Positions 35,959 through 46,255 are shown, numbered from the stretch's first letter. The stretch: 64,000 nt of DNA from Pleurodeles waltl (GCF_031143425.1 NC_090444.1:57841533-57905532), one strand, 5' to 3'. Notes: generated by a model from the sequence alone, not told the origin. Numbers and translations: made by a program.

Positions 35959-36921
35959 TCACTGGAAATATTTCTGTATGACTGACTCCTTGTTGTCGTT
36001 GTCTTCTTCCTCAGCTTCCTCCTCATCACTGTCCACAGGCTCCACAGCTGCTACAACACCGTCATCTGGAGCATCCTCCTGCAGAAAAGGCACCTGGTGT
36101 CGCAAAGCCAAATTATGAAGCATCGAGCAGGCGATGATGATCTCGCACACCTTCTTCGGTGAGTAGAATAGGGAACCACCTGTCATATGGAGGCACCTGA
36201 ACCTGGCCTTCAGGAGGCCGAAGGTGCGTTCGATCACCCTCCTAGTCCGCCCATGGGCCTCACTGTACCATTCCTCTGCCCTCGTCCTGGGATTCCTCAC
36301 TGGGGTCAGTAGCCAGGACAGGTTGGGGTAACCAGAGTCCCCAAATAGCCATACACAGTGCCTCTGGAGTTGAGCCATCATATCAGGGATGCTGCTATTA
36401 CGCAGGATGTAGGCGTCATGCACTGAGCCAGGGAACATAGCATTTACCTGGGAGATGTACTGGTCTGCCAAACAGACCATCTGAACATTCCTAGAATGAT
36501 AACTCTTCCTGTTCCTGTACACCTGTTCACTCCTGTGGGGGGGGACCAGAGCTACATGGGTCCCATCAATGGCACCTATAACGTTGGGGATATGTCCAAG
36601 GGCATAGAAGTCACCTTTAACTGTAGGCAAATCTTCCATCTCAGGGAAAATGATGTATATCCTTACGTGTTTCAGCAGGGCAGACAACACTCTGGACAAA
36701 ACGTTGAAAAACATAGGCTGGGACATCCCTGATGCCATGGCCACTGTTATCAGAAAAGACCCACTAGCAAGGAAATGGAGCACTGACAGCACCTGCACGT
36801 CAGGGGGGATTCCAGTCGGATGGCGGATTGGTGACCTCAGGTCTGGCTCCAACTGGGTACATAGTTCCTGGATTTTGGCACGGTCAAACCGGTAGGTGAC
36901 AATGACATGTCGCTCTTCCAT
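35959..36921 (-). CDS. PIF/Harbinger transposase (HARBI1-like nuclease), intact
   Basis: An uninterrupted 320-codon frame from the ATG at 36921-36919. A helix-turn-helix-like region lies at about 45-85 (SVLHFLASGSFLITVAMASGMS...). Conserved DDE-nuclease blocks follow: GAIDGTH (D119), FPGSVHD (D169), FGDSGYP (D195) and RRVIERTFGLLK (E231). The C-terminus is very acidic (DSDEEEAEEEDNDN). The length fits HARBI1-type nucleases. It would cut the element's ends together with a SANT partner. A PLE insertion now sits 4 bp upstream of the ATG, so the original 5' UTR/promoter is 4 kb away and expression is doubtful. Start chosen because the upstream frame is PLE. Confidence 0.9.
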   Translation of the reverse strand: MEERHVIVTYRFDRAKIQELCTQLEPDLRSPIRHPTGIPPDVQVLSVLHFLASGSFLITVAMASGMSQPMFFNVLSRVLSALLKHVRIYIIFPEMEDLPTVKGDFYALGHIPNVIGAIDGTHVALVPPHRSEQVYRNRKSYHSRNVQMVCLADQYISQVNAMFPGSVHDAYILRNSSIPDMMAQLQRHCVWLFGDSGYPNLSWLLTPVRNPRTRAEEWYSEAHGRTRRVIERTFGLLKARFRCLHMTGGSLFYSPKKVCEIIIACSMLHNLALRHQVPFLQEDAPDDGVVAAVEPVDSDEEEAEEEDNDNKESVIQKYFQ

Positions 36922-36925
36922 TGTC
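36912..36925. repeat. 14 bp target-site duplication, left copy (PLE insertion)
   Basis: GCTCTTCCATTGTC here is repeated exactly at 40995-41008. It spans the transposase start codon, so an ATG context exists on both sides of the PLE. Confidence 0.9.
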
Positions 36926-36991
36926 TAAAGAAGAAAGGGGGGGGAGGGACCGGGAGATTAACTGGTCCAGTGTACACTCTCCCTTCAATGA

Positions 36992-37141
36992 TAAGAACAA
37001 ACAAAGGTACACTGTTCCACAATTCAGAAGTAGTCAAGGAGACCTGAAATATCAGGAGCAAAATCCCTCAAGCATCACACTGGATGGATGGTATCATCAT
37101 CGGGAATTGCTCCTCGCCAGACCGGCGGTGCAACGCCTGAC
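36992..37141 (+). repeat. PLE terminal inverted repeat, left arm
   Basis: 150 bp starting TAAGAACAAACAAAGG, matched in reverse complement at 40,845-40,994 with about four differences. It includes the first roughly 45 codons of the surviving RT frame, so the right arm is an inverted copy of 5' coding sequence. Confidence 0.9.
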
Positions 37142-39109
37142 CTTTGAAAACGCAGTACTAGCTGACTTAAACAAATTGTGTCCCAAACATCCATACATTA
37201 ACATCCCTACTAAAGAGAAGAGGGCTTTGCTAGCTTTAGCATCTGACCCCCTCATTACGATCAAACAGGCTGACAAAGGCAGCGCTATTGTAATTATGAA
37301 TTCCGCTGATTACAAACATGAATGCTTGCCTCTACTTAGTGACTCCTCTTACTATGCTAAAATAAGGCATGACCCTACCACTAGATTACATACCCAGATC
37401 AGGATTCTCATCGAAGAAGCTAGGAGTAACCTTTGGATTTCACCCAAGGAGGCTGAATTCCTTGACACATCACAACCTCGTGTCCCTTACTTTTACGGCC
37501 TACCCAAGATTCACAAAGGGATCACACCTCCTCCAGGACGACCTATTGTCTCGGGGATAGGATCAGTTCTGGAACCACTATCAATTTTTTGCGATCACTT
37601 TTTACAACCACTGGTGAAAGTTTCCTCCACTTACCTGAAGGATACCAAAGATGTTCTCAATCTTATTGAGTCTATTAATGATTCTGGAACTGTACAAGGC
37701 ATTATCACAATGGATGTTGAAGCACTCTATACCAACATCCAGCAGGAAGCTTCTCTACAAGTTATAGAGGCAGCTCTTCAGGAGGCACCTAATGTTCTGT
37801 CCACCCCAGTTCCCTTTATCATGCACTGTGCCAGATTGGCTCTGACTGAAAATTTCTTTCAATTCGAGGATCAGTTCTATCATCAGATCCGCGGAACATC
37901 AATGGGCAGTACATTTGCCCCAAGTGTGGCATGCTTGTATATGTACGAATTTGAAAAGAAATATATCCTTTCACCACTCAATACTTATCAGAATCATGTC
38001 AAACTATGGCGTTGTTACATCGACGATATCTTAATTATATGGAATGGTCCATTGGTATCCGCAGAAACATTATACAGCTTGGATCAATACCTAAGATCCT
38101 TATTTAAAATTTACGAGCACTGTATCTGCCACACAGCTACCATTTTTAGACCTAATGATTACCATCCACAATGGTAAATTGTCGACTACGGTTTACCACA
38201 AACCCACTGACCGCAATTCTCTATTACTGTACGAGAGTCACCATCCAAAATCTCTACGGGACAATTTACCCGTAGGCCAATTCCTACGGCTCAGACGGAA
38301 TTGTAGTTCTTCCCATGAATTTGACCATCAGGCTGACTCTCTTCAAGAGAAACTTCGGGAACGCCATTACCCCTCTAGAATTGTGAATTTAGCACGGAAG
38401 ATGGCAAAAAACAACAACAGGGACTCTTTACTAACACATTTTGATAAGATACCACAAACCAGAATAACATGTGTATCTACTTTCACTCCCTTATCTAATT
38501 CAATTAAGAAATTGATTAGCAAAAGATGGCATATTCTTACTAGTGGGGGTTGTGAAATTGCCCGTCCTTTGTTTGCATACAAACGTTCAACCACTATCAA
38601 GGACATTGTGATTCACACCCGTCCACGACCACAACATGACCCCTGTACTCAAAAAACACTATGGTGTCTCCCCCCTGTTGTAGGTCACCACCCTTGTGGA
38701 AACTGTAATGTCTGTACTTTTACCAAACATTTATTGACTGTGAACCTTGACCCGATAGGCACATGGCACCTTAAAAAACATACCAATTGTAACACAAAAA
38801 ACTGTGTCTACATGATTACATGTCCTTGTGGTCTACGCTACATAGGTATGACATCTTGACCTGTTAAGAACCGCATCAGCGAACATCGAAGTAATATCCG
38901 GTGTAACAGGATCACTACAAAACTTAGTGCACACTTCCTGGAGGCTACCCACTCACCTGATGACCTCTGGTGGGTGGTCATAGAGGCACCTACAGTCCGT
39001 CCCAATGATACAGGATATCTTTTTAGGTTAGAACAAAGATGGGTGTTCAAACTTGGCATCAACATGCGGGGTCTTAACGATGATATACCCTGGACTTCCC
39101 TGGCTTAAT
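36992..39109 (+). pseudogene. Penelope-like reverse transcriptase with GIY-YIG endonuclease (frameshift and one stop)
   Basis: The first frame (to 38177) holds Penelope RT blocks: QADKGSAIVIMN, YGLPKIHKG with PGRPIVSGIGS, ITMDVEALYTNI, GTSMGSTFAPSVACLYM and CYIDDILIIW (catalytic YxDD). A frameshift near 38,130 moves it to the second frame (PFLDLMITIHNGKLSTT, YHKPTDRN, GQFLRLRRNCSS), followed by the Cys-rich linker (CNVCTF, HTNCNTKNCVY). GIY-YIG follows: VYMITCPCGLRYIGMTS, an in-frame TGA at 38858-38860, then PVKNRISEHRSNI with the expected Arg and His. The frame ends at a stop near 39,108. The TGA stands where the family has a charged residue and may come from CGA. It is non-functional as read. 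Confidence 0.85.
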
Positions 39110-40490
39110 AACTTTCCACTCTTTAACTCAAGCCAATAAATGGAGATATCCTAGTTATCCCTGTACCTTATGGCGAAAGCACCCGCTAGATGACCAATTG
39201 GTCCCTTGTGTGCCTTGGTCACTACGAACTGAATCTCTTCTAGACCGACCTATTATCCTATTTTTCCAACTGACAGTTACAACCTCTAGAATATTCTTGT
39301 GACTGCAAGATATGGACCTGGTGTGCAATTGTGAGGGTTATTCCCATCTGTGACATCATCTTCAGTTATTCTTCAATTTTACTAATAGGTCATTGGGGAA
39401 TTCGTCTCTCAAAAATGACCTATCCATAGATTCAAAACCTTTTTGAATATCCTCTGTGTAGTTTTGTATATTTTTATATACTAGCCTCTGCGTTCCCCTG
39501 CTTTTAAATTGACGGTTTTGACATGGTTTAACGACATGCCATCTATTCTCAGATCCGGGCTCCAGTTGCGCGGGTGACTCCTCCCGGCACTTAATTAGGT
39601 CGCATTCAACAATATTTTCTTCTTTTATTAGTCCTTTCATGACTACGGCAAATGTGGACTATATTTTAAGTCCGTCTTCCCTTTTGATGATACTAGAGAT
39701 GCACGCGAGCCCTGGTGTAATCACCACTTCCGGGTTCGCGCCACCTTTAGTAGCTCCGACGGCATCCGCTGCATTCAGATGCGGTTTGCCGTTCCCGGAG
39801 GGTAGGTCCTTAACGATGGACCGGCGTCTCGCTAGTAAGTACCCTGGGTTGTGATATTGCACCATTTTGGTACCTCGTAACTCTTACAGATCTTTTACTT
39901 TCCGCACCATTCTGCTTTCAGTCAGCTATTACACACTGTTCTTGTGCCGACATTTGAGTACCGATACGATTGTTTTTTCTGCAGACATATACAGCTTATC
40001 CTCATATTGACTTGTATAACGATTACGGTTTTGTGAGGAGCGACCATCGGATAAATTGTTCTATAGCACTTCGTCTTCCATTTTGTAAATACATCACTAA
40101 CGAGGTTTTTGACCTACATTAATGTACATATATGAGAGACAACTGTTAATGATGGTTTTTGACGATTTATGTCTACTATATTTAGCAATTAGCTGAGTCC
40201 TTGGAACGTGCTTACCAAGGAGCTTGTTCACGACTTGGGGGATGGTAAGCCTGGCTTGTTAGTTTTTATCCACTATGTACTACACATTGATTGCATGTTT
40301 ACACCTATACTACCACGTTTTTGGGTACATTTTGGTGTTTGTTTGTTTATTTTGTGTTTTATAGGGCGACCTGACTATGACTTAGCCAGTTTACTTCAAT
40401 GTAAGTGACCGGTATATATATATTTTTCTACTTCCTATACTGTGTCTTTTTGTCTACTTGGAGAAGAGCTGACTCTTGATTTGAGTTAAT

Positions 40491-40548
40491 GGTCCTGATG
40501 AAGCGTCATTGGATTCGTAAGGACTGCGCGACGTGAAACATGTTGACC
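40491..40548 (+). ncRNA. Hammerhead-ribozyme-like motif in PLE 3' region
   Basis: Core CTGATGA at 40495-40501 and GAAA at 40535-40538. Stem I: 40491-40494 (GGTC) pairs with 40545-40548 (GACC). Stem II: GCGTC 40503-40507 pairs with GACGT 40530-40534, with one G-U pair and an unpaired A40502. Stem III is minimal: A40538-U40543 and C40539-G40542. The predicted cleavage triplet GUU ends at 40544. Hammerheads with very short stem III are known from PLEs. The extra A and short stems leave activity uncertain. Confidence 0.6.
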
Positions 40549-40844
40549 CTGGTTTTAGAGGACTCCTAGTGCGATAATCCTCTTACATTTGTTGCTCTTT
40601 GAGAGTAATTGAGCATTGACACTCAATTTATTACTTTCCTCTGGTTTTAATCTTGGTCTTCATCCCATAATATTCATTAAAATTATATATATAGAGATAT
40701 ATAGTGATGAAGAACCAATTTTAACTATTTTTTTCTGTTCTCTTCTTTGTGCTGGTGCCTGAATGTGGGCATACCTGTCTAGATAGTTTGAACTCACCAG
40801 TCACTATCAGAACAGTACAGCTTGGTGCCCCCTGCTGGGAGCCC

Positions 40845-40994
40845 GTCAGGCGTTGCACCGCCGGCCTGGCGAGGAGCAATTCCCGATGATGATACCATCC
40901 ATCCAGTGTGATGCTTGAGGGATTTTGCTCCTGATATTTCAGGTCTCCTTGACTACTTCTGCCTTGTGGAACAGTGTACCTTTGTTTGTTCTTA
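40845..40994 (-). repeat. PLE terminal inverted repeat, right arm
   Basis: Reverse complement of 36,992-37,141. It ends exactly at the right target duplication, so it forms the true 3' terminus of the insertion. Confidence 0.9.
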
Positions 40995-41008
40995 GCTCTT
41001 CCATTGTC
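40995..41008. repeat. 14 bp target-site duplication, right copy (PLE insertion)
   Basis: Exact copy of 36912-36925. Removing one copy and the PLE joins the transposase ATG to its original upstream sequence at 41,009. Confidence 0.9.
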
Positions 41009-41526
41009 AACAGGTCCACCAGCGGACGGTACACCGGAGGATTCCACCATCTTCTCACATGTCCCAGCTGACGGTGCCTACGAAGGACAACAGCGACGAA
41101 TCAGTCATTTTTCATCCAGGTATGTACCCACACTTACACACAAGACTACACGACTCACAAAACCCTTCCTGTATGTGTGTTGAGTGTAGGCCTAGATATG
41201 TGTGATGCAGAGGTAAATATAGCCATGTGGACCACTGAAATAGCGGCTGCCTGACCTCTAAACTGGGACAATGGGATTGTGGGATAACTGCAAAGGCGTT
41301 GCACACCGTCGCGGTAGGCGGTCGTAGACCGCGGCGCAATGCTGCATTGGTTAACATACGACCCTATGGGTCCCAGGAGCCAATGAACAGGTGCGCCGGC
41401 GGTGATGATGCGCACCGCCGCGCACGTCACCGCCATTTTATATCTGTTCCATCACTGGATACCTGATCTTCGACAGGAGAGGACCTACACTGCAAGTGCT
41501 GCTGTGACCTCGGTCTGGAAGCGACG
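41009..41526. promoter_or_regulatory. Likely shared promoter of divergent Harbinger genes
   Basis: This DNA lay between the transposase ATG (minus) and the ATG of SANT gene 2 (plus) before the PLE arrived. It is CpG-rich at 41,300-41,430 with a palindromic GCGGTCGTAGACCGC and a TTTTATATCTG near 41,435. No start site can be proven. The PLE now separates it from the transposase. Confidence 0.4.
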
Positions 41527-43152
41527 ATGGCTGCTGCGTCTGGGGAAAGGGCCCCTGCCTTCACTGCTCAGGAGTTGGAGAAACTGGTATACGGGGTCCT
41601 CCCCCAGTACATGCTACTCTACGGTCCTCCAGACCAACAGGTTAGTACACAGGGAGCACGTTGTATGGGCTAGGCCTAGGTGGAGAGGGCTGGTTGGAAG
41701 AGGGAAGGGGGCAGAGTTCATAGAACATTAATGCATGTGAATGAATGGGCCACATGGCCAGAGTAGGGAGGGGGCCACTCACATCGATGGTGCAGTTGGT
41801 AATGACTGTTCCTCTTCCCTTGTGCATGTCATGTAGGTCAGCGCCCACCAGAAGAGGGACATCTGGCGTGCCATCGCCAAGGAGGTCCGGACCCAGGGGG
41901 CCCACCAGAGACGGGGCACCCACTGCCGGAAAAGATGGGAGGAAATTCGCCGCTGCAGCAAGAAGACGGCGGAGGCTCAGCTGGGGATGGCCTACCAACG
42001 TGGGAGGGGTGCCCATCGCACCATGACCCCCCTGATGTTCCGGATCCTGCCGGTGGACTACCCGGAGTTGGATGGGCGCTTGAGGGCATCACAGCAGACA
42101 CAAGGGGGTGATTACAACCTCATTCTGCGGACTTTGCGCGCAGTAGAGGGGTCTGGGTGGGGGAGGAGGCCTGCGGATGTACCTAGGCCAGCCAGAAACA
42201 TGAAAACTAGGCCCCTCTGTAATGCAGCCCATGTGGCATTCTACCCCACCTCAGTAGAGTGCCAAGTACAGGTATAGTTGCCCCTGTGGCATCCATGTGT
42301 GCAGATGTCCACCATTGCCATGTAGGCCATATCCCAGAAATTGCATATGCAGAGGGCAGGAGCACGGCGTAATGCAGGGGACTGCTGTGTCTATCTTGTC
42401 CGGCAACGGTAGCGGTATGCCATGCACTCAAACTGTCTTTCTTCTGTCTCCCCCCCCTTTTTTTGTTCTCCCTGTTCTTTTGTACATCAGCATCATCAGG
42501 CGGAGGTACAGTGGCACCGGAGCACGAGGGAGCTGCATCCCACATGGCCATGGAGGGCCACACCACAGACTCTGAATACCCCAGTGGGACGGAGGACGAG
42601 GGGAGCTTCACGTCGTCCACCGGATCACCAACCAGCGACACGGACTCGTCCGCCGATGGGGGCTCCCTTGTGGTGGCAGCACCATCTGTCCGCCCCACTT
42701 CTACAGGTACAGCCGCCACCTCCCCTACCAGCACCGCCCTCCCAGCAGCCCCTCAGCGTTCGCCCCGTGCCCGCTCACCCAGGAGGGTGGGCATCACCTT
42801 CGCCCCAGGCACCTCAGGCCCTGCCCCAGTCACCCCTGCTGCCCTCAGTGAGGAGGCCATTGACCTCCTCAGGTCACTCACTGTTGGGCGGTCTATCATT
42901 GTGAATGCCATCCAGGGTGTAGAACGAGAGTTGCAACACGGTAATGCATTCCTGGAGGGCATTCATTCTGGTCAGGCTGTCCTTCAGCGAACCCTGCAAT
43001 CTCTGGCCTCAGCACTGATGGCAGCCATTGTCCCTGTGTCTAGCCTCCCCCCTCCAACCTCCTCCACCCAGACCCAATCCCCTGTACCCCAGCCCATCCC
43101 AAGCACACCTATAGACCAGCATGCACACATGTCAGCAAACACAAGTAGCTGA
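41527..43152 (+). CDS. Harbinger SANT/Myb-like protein 2 (three predicted exons)
   Basis: Exon 1 is 41527-41640 (MAAASGERAPAFTAQELEKL), exon 2 is 41837-42107, exon 3 is 42491-43152. Introns 41641-41836 (GTTAGT...ATGTAG) and 42108-42490 (GTGATT...polypyrimidine...CATCAG) leave one continuous frame of about 348 codons. Exons 1-2 encode a SANT/Myb-like domain (EKLVYGVLPQY, KRDIWRAIAKEV, CRKRWEEIRRCSKK). Exon 3 encodes an acidic Ser/Thr/Pro-rich linker and a helical stretch (EEAIDLLRSLTVGRS to LQRTLQSLASALM). The layout mirrors SANT protein 1, so the two look like diverged paralogues. No stop breaks the spliced frame. It may continue further through frameshifts (43,121-44,303). Confidence 0.65.
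41641..41836 (+). other. Predicted intron 1 of Harbinger SANT gene 2
   Basis: 196 bp, GTTAGT donor and TGTAG acceptor. Exon 1 ends after a complete codon (Gln), so the frame is kept. Confidence 0.65.
42108..42490 (+). other. Predicted intron 2 of Harbinger SANT gene 2
   Basis: 383 bp. The donor is GTGATT and the acceptor follows a strong pyrimidine tract (42,449-42,482) at CATCAG. It splits a codon as G|CA. Confidence 0.6.
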
Positions 43153-44303
43153 AGCAAACATAGGCACCACACAACCCACAGGCACTAACGCAAGCCTCAC
43201 CCACGTACAGACAGTAACATCCACTGCCTCCACTGTGTCCCCCTCCTCCTCTTCTCCCTCCTCCCTCCCAGTCCCGTCTACACACACACCAGCATGCACC
43301 ACATCTCCAGGCACCATGAATCACACAAGGGCACCCAGCACCCCAAGCCGCTCACCTGCACTCACAACCTCCACTGCCATTTACACGTCCCCTGTGTCCT
43401 CTCCCAGTGTGTCTGTGACACCCCCTCCCAAAGTACACAAACGCCGGCAATCACTCACCCAACATCCATCCACCTCACGACAGCCTCCAGTACCTGCACC
43501 TGCACCTGCACCTGCACCCAGAACACCTAAAGTGACACCTCCTACAACCACCTCCTCTTCCTCCACTCCCAGACCCCCTCCAACTACCCATCCCAGTGTT
43601 CGTCAGAAACTGTGCCTCTGTAAAGTTGACCTTTTTGCCCCCACCCCCCCCTCCAATTCATCAGTCCCGTCGTAGCGCCTCAGCCAAAAAGCCTACAATA
43701 CCAGTGGTGTCTGTTCAAGGTTTGTGGAGTGCACCCACCACCAAGGCAGGCAGTGTGAACCGGAGCCAAGGCACTGGCAGCCCACCCCCTGTCAAGGCTC
43801 TGAAATTGGAGAGTGGGCGACGGGACCGTGTGAAGACTCCTGGTGGGAAAACAACTGACATGGGTTCCAAGGGGATTGGAGAGTCAGCTGTGACTCCACC
43901 AAAGGTGGGGAAGGGCCAGAGGAAGTCTGCCCAGCCTGTTGTGAGTGTCACGGCGGAGAAGGGCGGCATCATTCCCGGCGGTCGAGACACAACCGCCAGC
44001 ACCGTCGACACTGGTCAGGAGACCACCGCCAACGCCGGAGTCATAGCCCAGGAGGGCCCAAGTATCGTCACTGGTCAGGAGGCCACCGCTGGAGGCACAT
44101 CCCAGGAGGGCCCACGTATCGTCACTGGTCAGGAGACCACCGCCGGAGTCACAGCCCAGGAGGGCCCAAGTATCGTCACTGGTCAGGAGACCACCGCCGG
44201 AGTCACAGCCCAGGAGGGCCCAAGTATCGTCACTGGTCAGGAGACCACCGCTGGAGTCAGTGCCCAGGAGGGCCCCGGCTGCCACAGCCCAGGTGGCCTA
44301 TGA
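43121..44303 (+). pseudogene. Pro/Ser/Thr-rich open stretch with 18-residue repeats (possible frameshifted C-terminus of SANT gene 2)
   Basis: Two overlapping open frames, 43121-43675 and 43596-44303, continue the Ser/Thr/Pro-rich character of exon 3 in other frames. This suggests two small frameshifts in one former long tail. The second frame translates the 54 bp minisatellite into near-identical 18-residue units (core EGPSIVTGQETTAGVTAQ). No domain is recognised. It could equally be non-coding minisatellite DNA that happens to stay open. Confidence 0.35.
44006..44278 (+). repeat. 54 bp minisatellite, about 5 copies
   Basis: Units begin GTCACTGGTCAGGAGACCAC and end GAGGGCCCAAGTATC. The length is a multiple of three and units 3 and 4 are identical, so the array is young or homogenised. 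Confidence 0.9.
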
Positions 44304-44369
44304 GGGAACATCATGCCACACACCAATGCCCAGTGTAGGGAACGTCATGCAACACACCAATGTCCGTAC

Positions 44370-44822
44370 CAGAACCGCCATGGCAAAGCACCGCTGAACA
44401 GTCCAGAACCGCCATGGCAAAGCACCGCTGAACAGGGCAAAGACCGCCATGGCAAAGCACCGCTGAACAGGGCAAAGACCGCCATGGCAAAGCACCGCTG
44501 AACAGCCCAGAACCGCCATGGCAGAGCACAGCTGAACAGGGCAAAGACTGCCATAGTGAAGACCGCTGAACAGGGCAAGCACAGCCATGGCAAAGCACCG
44601 CTGAACAGGGCAAAGACCGCCATGGCAAAGCCCCGCTGAACAGGGCAAATACCGCCATGGTGAAGACCGCTGAACAGGGCAAGCACTGCCATGGCAAAGC
44701 ACCGCTGAACAGAGCAAAGACCGCCATGGTAAAGCACCGCTGAACAGTCCAGAACCGCCATGGCATAGCACCGCTGAACAGCCCAGAACCGCCATGGCAG
44801 AGCACCGCTGAACAGGGCATGC
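44370..44822 (+). repeat. 34-35 bp minisatellite, about 13 copies
   Basis: Units contain ACCGCCATGGCAAAGCACCG followed by CTGAACAGGGCAAAG or CTGAACAGTCCAGA, in irregular alternation. Minus-strand frames through it are artefacts. Confidence 0.9.
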
Positions 44823-45039
44823 ACCGGGTAAGAATGAATAGACCGCCACATCAAGCATCCTTATCCCATGTGCAGCTGGGACAGTGACAGGACAGGGACC
44901 TTCACGGGGAGACTAATCCAGTCTGGGCACGAGTCCCCCTCCAGAACCAGTGGAGACATGCATCCACTACCTCAGTCCTACACAGGATGCAGCACTCTGG
45001 GCACCAGTCCCCCTCCAGAACCAGTGGAGAATGTTATTG

Positions 45040-45375
45040 ACTTAAGAGACTGTGGCTTTGCACTCCCCAGGATGGCACAGTGGGCAACCCACCCACTGTA
45101 GAGACTTGAGAGACTGTGGCTTTGCACTCCCCAGGATGTAACAGTGGGCAACCCACCCACTGTAGAGACTTGAGAGACTGTGGCCTTGCACTCCCCAGGA
45201 TGTAACAGTGGGCAACCCACCCACTGTAGAGACTTGAGAGACTGTGGCTTTGCACTCCCCAGGATGGCAGAGAGACTGTGGCTTTGCACTCCCCAGGATG
45301 GCACAGTGGGCAACCCACCCACTGTAGAGACTTGAGAGACTGTGGCTTTGCACTCCCCAGGATGGCACAGTGGGC
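45040..45375 (+). repeat. 64 bp minisatellite, about 5 copies
   Basis: Units contain GACTTGAGAGACTGTGGCTT, TGCACTCCCCAGGATGGCAC and AACCCACCCACTGTAGA. One unit is shortened near 45,267. There is no coding function. Confidence 0.9.
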
Positions 45376-46252
45376 ATGGAGCCCCGTCGTGGATCTGGCT
45401 TTGCACTCCTCCGGCTGAGGTGCCCCCCCCTTCCCTTCCCCCTGAGGTGCCTGTAGTATTTCTATCGGATGCCCCGGCAGTGTTCTCTCCGATTGTGGTC
45501 AGGTATATTTGGTGGGCCTCGCCGATGCATTTTTGGACTGTTGGTGCACGGACATTGTTATGCACATATCTGCACTACTTCTCGTAATGTATATATTTCG
45601 GCCTGAATTTCGTATATATCTGTATATTTTTGCTAGACATGTATATTGCAACATTACAATGTTTAAACGAATTTCGCTTTGTCTTTTCATTTTTCCGGGG
45701 GGATTGTGGGTTGTTACTGTGATTTTTGTGGATGCTATGGTGTGTACGTTGTAATATGCGAGGGTGGGGGTGGGTTCTTTCGTGGGTGTCCCCCTAACTT
45801 TTGCCTCCCCCCTCCCCTATGTCGTAGGTGCAGTACTCACCGTTGTCTTCGGCGCCTACGTAGATGGTCGTTGTGGAGGAGTAGAAAGACAAGCGCAGGG
45901 AGTATTTGGAGTTCGGGTTCCATGGAGTCCTCGTTCCTTGTGGGATGTGTTCAGGTGAGCGTTTTCCCATTGCAAAAGCTGTTTCCGCCGTGTTTTTATC
46001 CACGGTGAATCCGCCCCGGAAAAGGTGGTGGATTGGCGGGTTGTGATACTATGGGCGGTACATTGTCTCCCGCCTGTCTGTTGGCAGTGACCACCGCGCT
46101 GCTTGTCTGTACCGCCGTGGCGGGCGGTGTGTTAAAGTGGCTGTCTTAGTTGGCGGTTTCCGCCAGGGTCATATTTCCCTTTTTTTATCCGCCGCCCTGT
46201 TTGCGGTATTACCGCAGCTTTAACACCGCCCGCCAGGGTTGTAATGACCACC
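45376..46252. other. Harbinger right end, non-coding
   Basis: From about 45,880 it matches the right part of the deletion derivative at 3178-3540 (GTTCGGGTTCCATGGAGTCC region) and ends in the TIR. The earlier part, 45,376-45,880, has no recognised feature. Confidence 0.6.
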
Positions 46253-46255
46253 GTA

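Larger units (their letters stand above)
36926..40994 (+). mobile_element. Penelope-like element (PLE), 4.07 kb, GIY-YIG type
   Basis: Flanked by a perfect 14 bp target duplication. It contains a Penelope-type RT and GIY-YIG endonuclease on the plus strand, a long 3' region with a hammerhead-like motif (40,491-40,548), and a 150 bp inverted repeat (36,992-37,141 versus 40,845-40,994) differing at only about four positions. The N-terminal part of the PLE protein is missing, so the copy is 5'-truncated. The near-identical arms and perfect duplication make it the youngest insertion of the complex. Confidence 0.9.
33379..46252. mobile_element. Large autonomous-type PIF/Harbinger transposon carrying a nested PLE
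   Basis: The left end has TTACAACATTGGTGGTAAA and the right end, reverse-complemented, GGTCATTACAACCCTGGCGG, both variants of the family terminus. It interrupts Gypsy integrase between LVLVDDGT and YPEAIP. Without the 4.1 kb PLE and one 14 bp target copy it is about 8.8 kb, large for a Harbinger. It encodes an intact DDE transposase (minus) and two SANT/Myb-like proteins (plus). The right third holds three minisatellites. Exact end bases are uncertain by a few bp. A GTA next to each end may be the 3 bp target duplication. Confidence 0.8.

Noticed and set aside
44298..44858. Minus-strand frames of 169-186 codons full of CSAVLCHGG-like repeats
   Set aside because: Three overlapping frames are all open because of the 34-35 bp repeat; no start context or domain.
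44006..45375. CRISPR-like arrays
   Set aside because: Units are contiguous tandem repeats without unique spacers, in a eukaryotic transposon.
44978..45565. Minus-strand frame of 195 codons
   Set aside because: Read-through of the 64 bp minisatellite.
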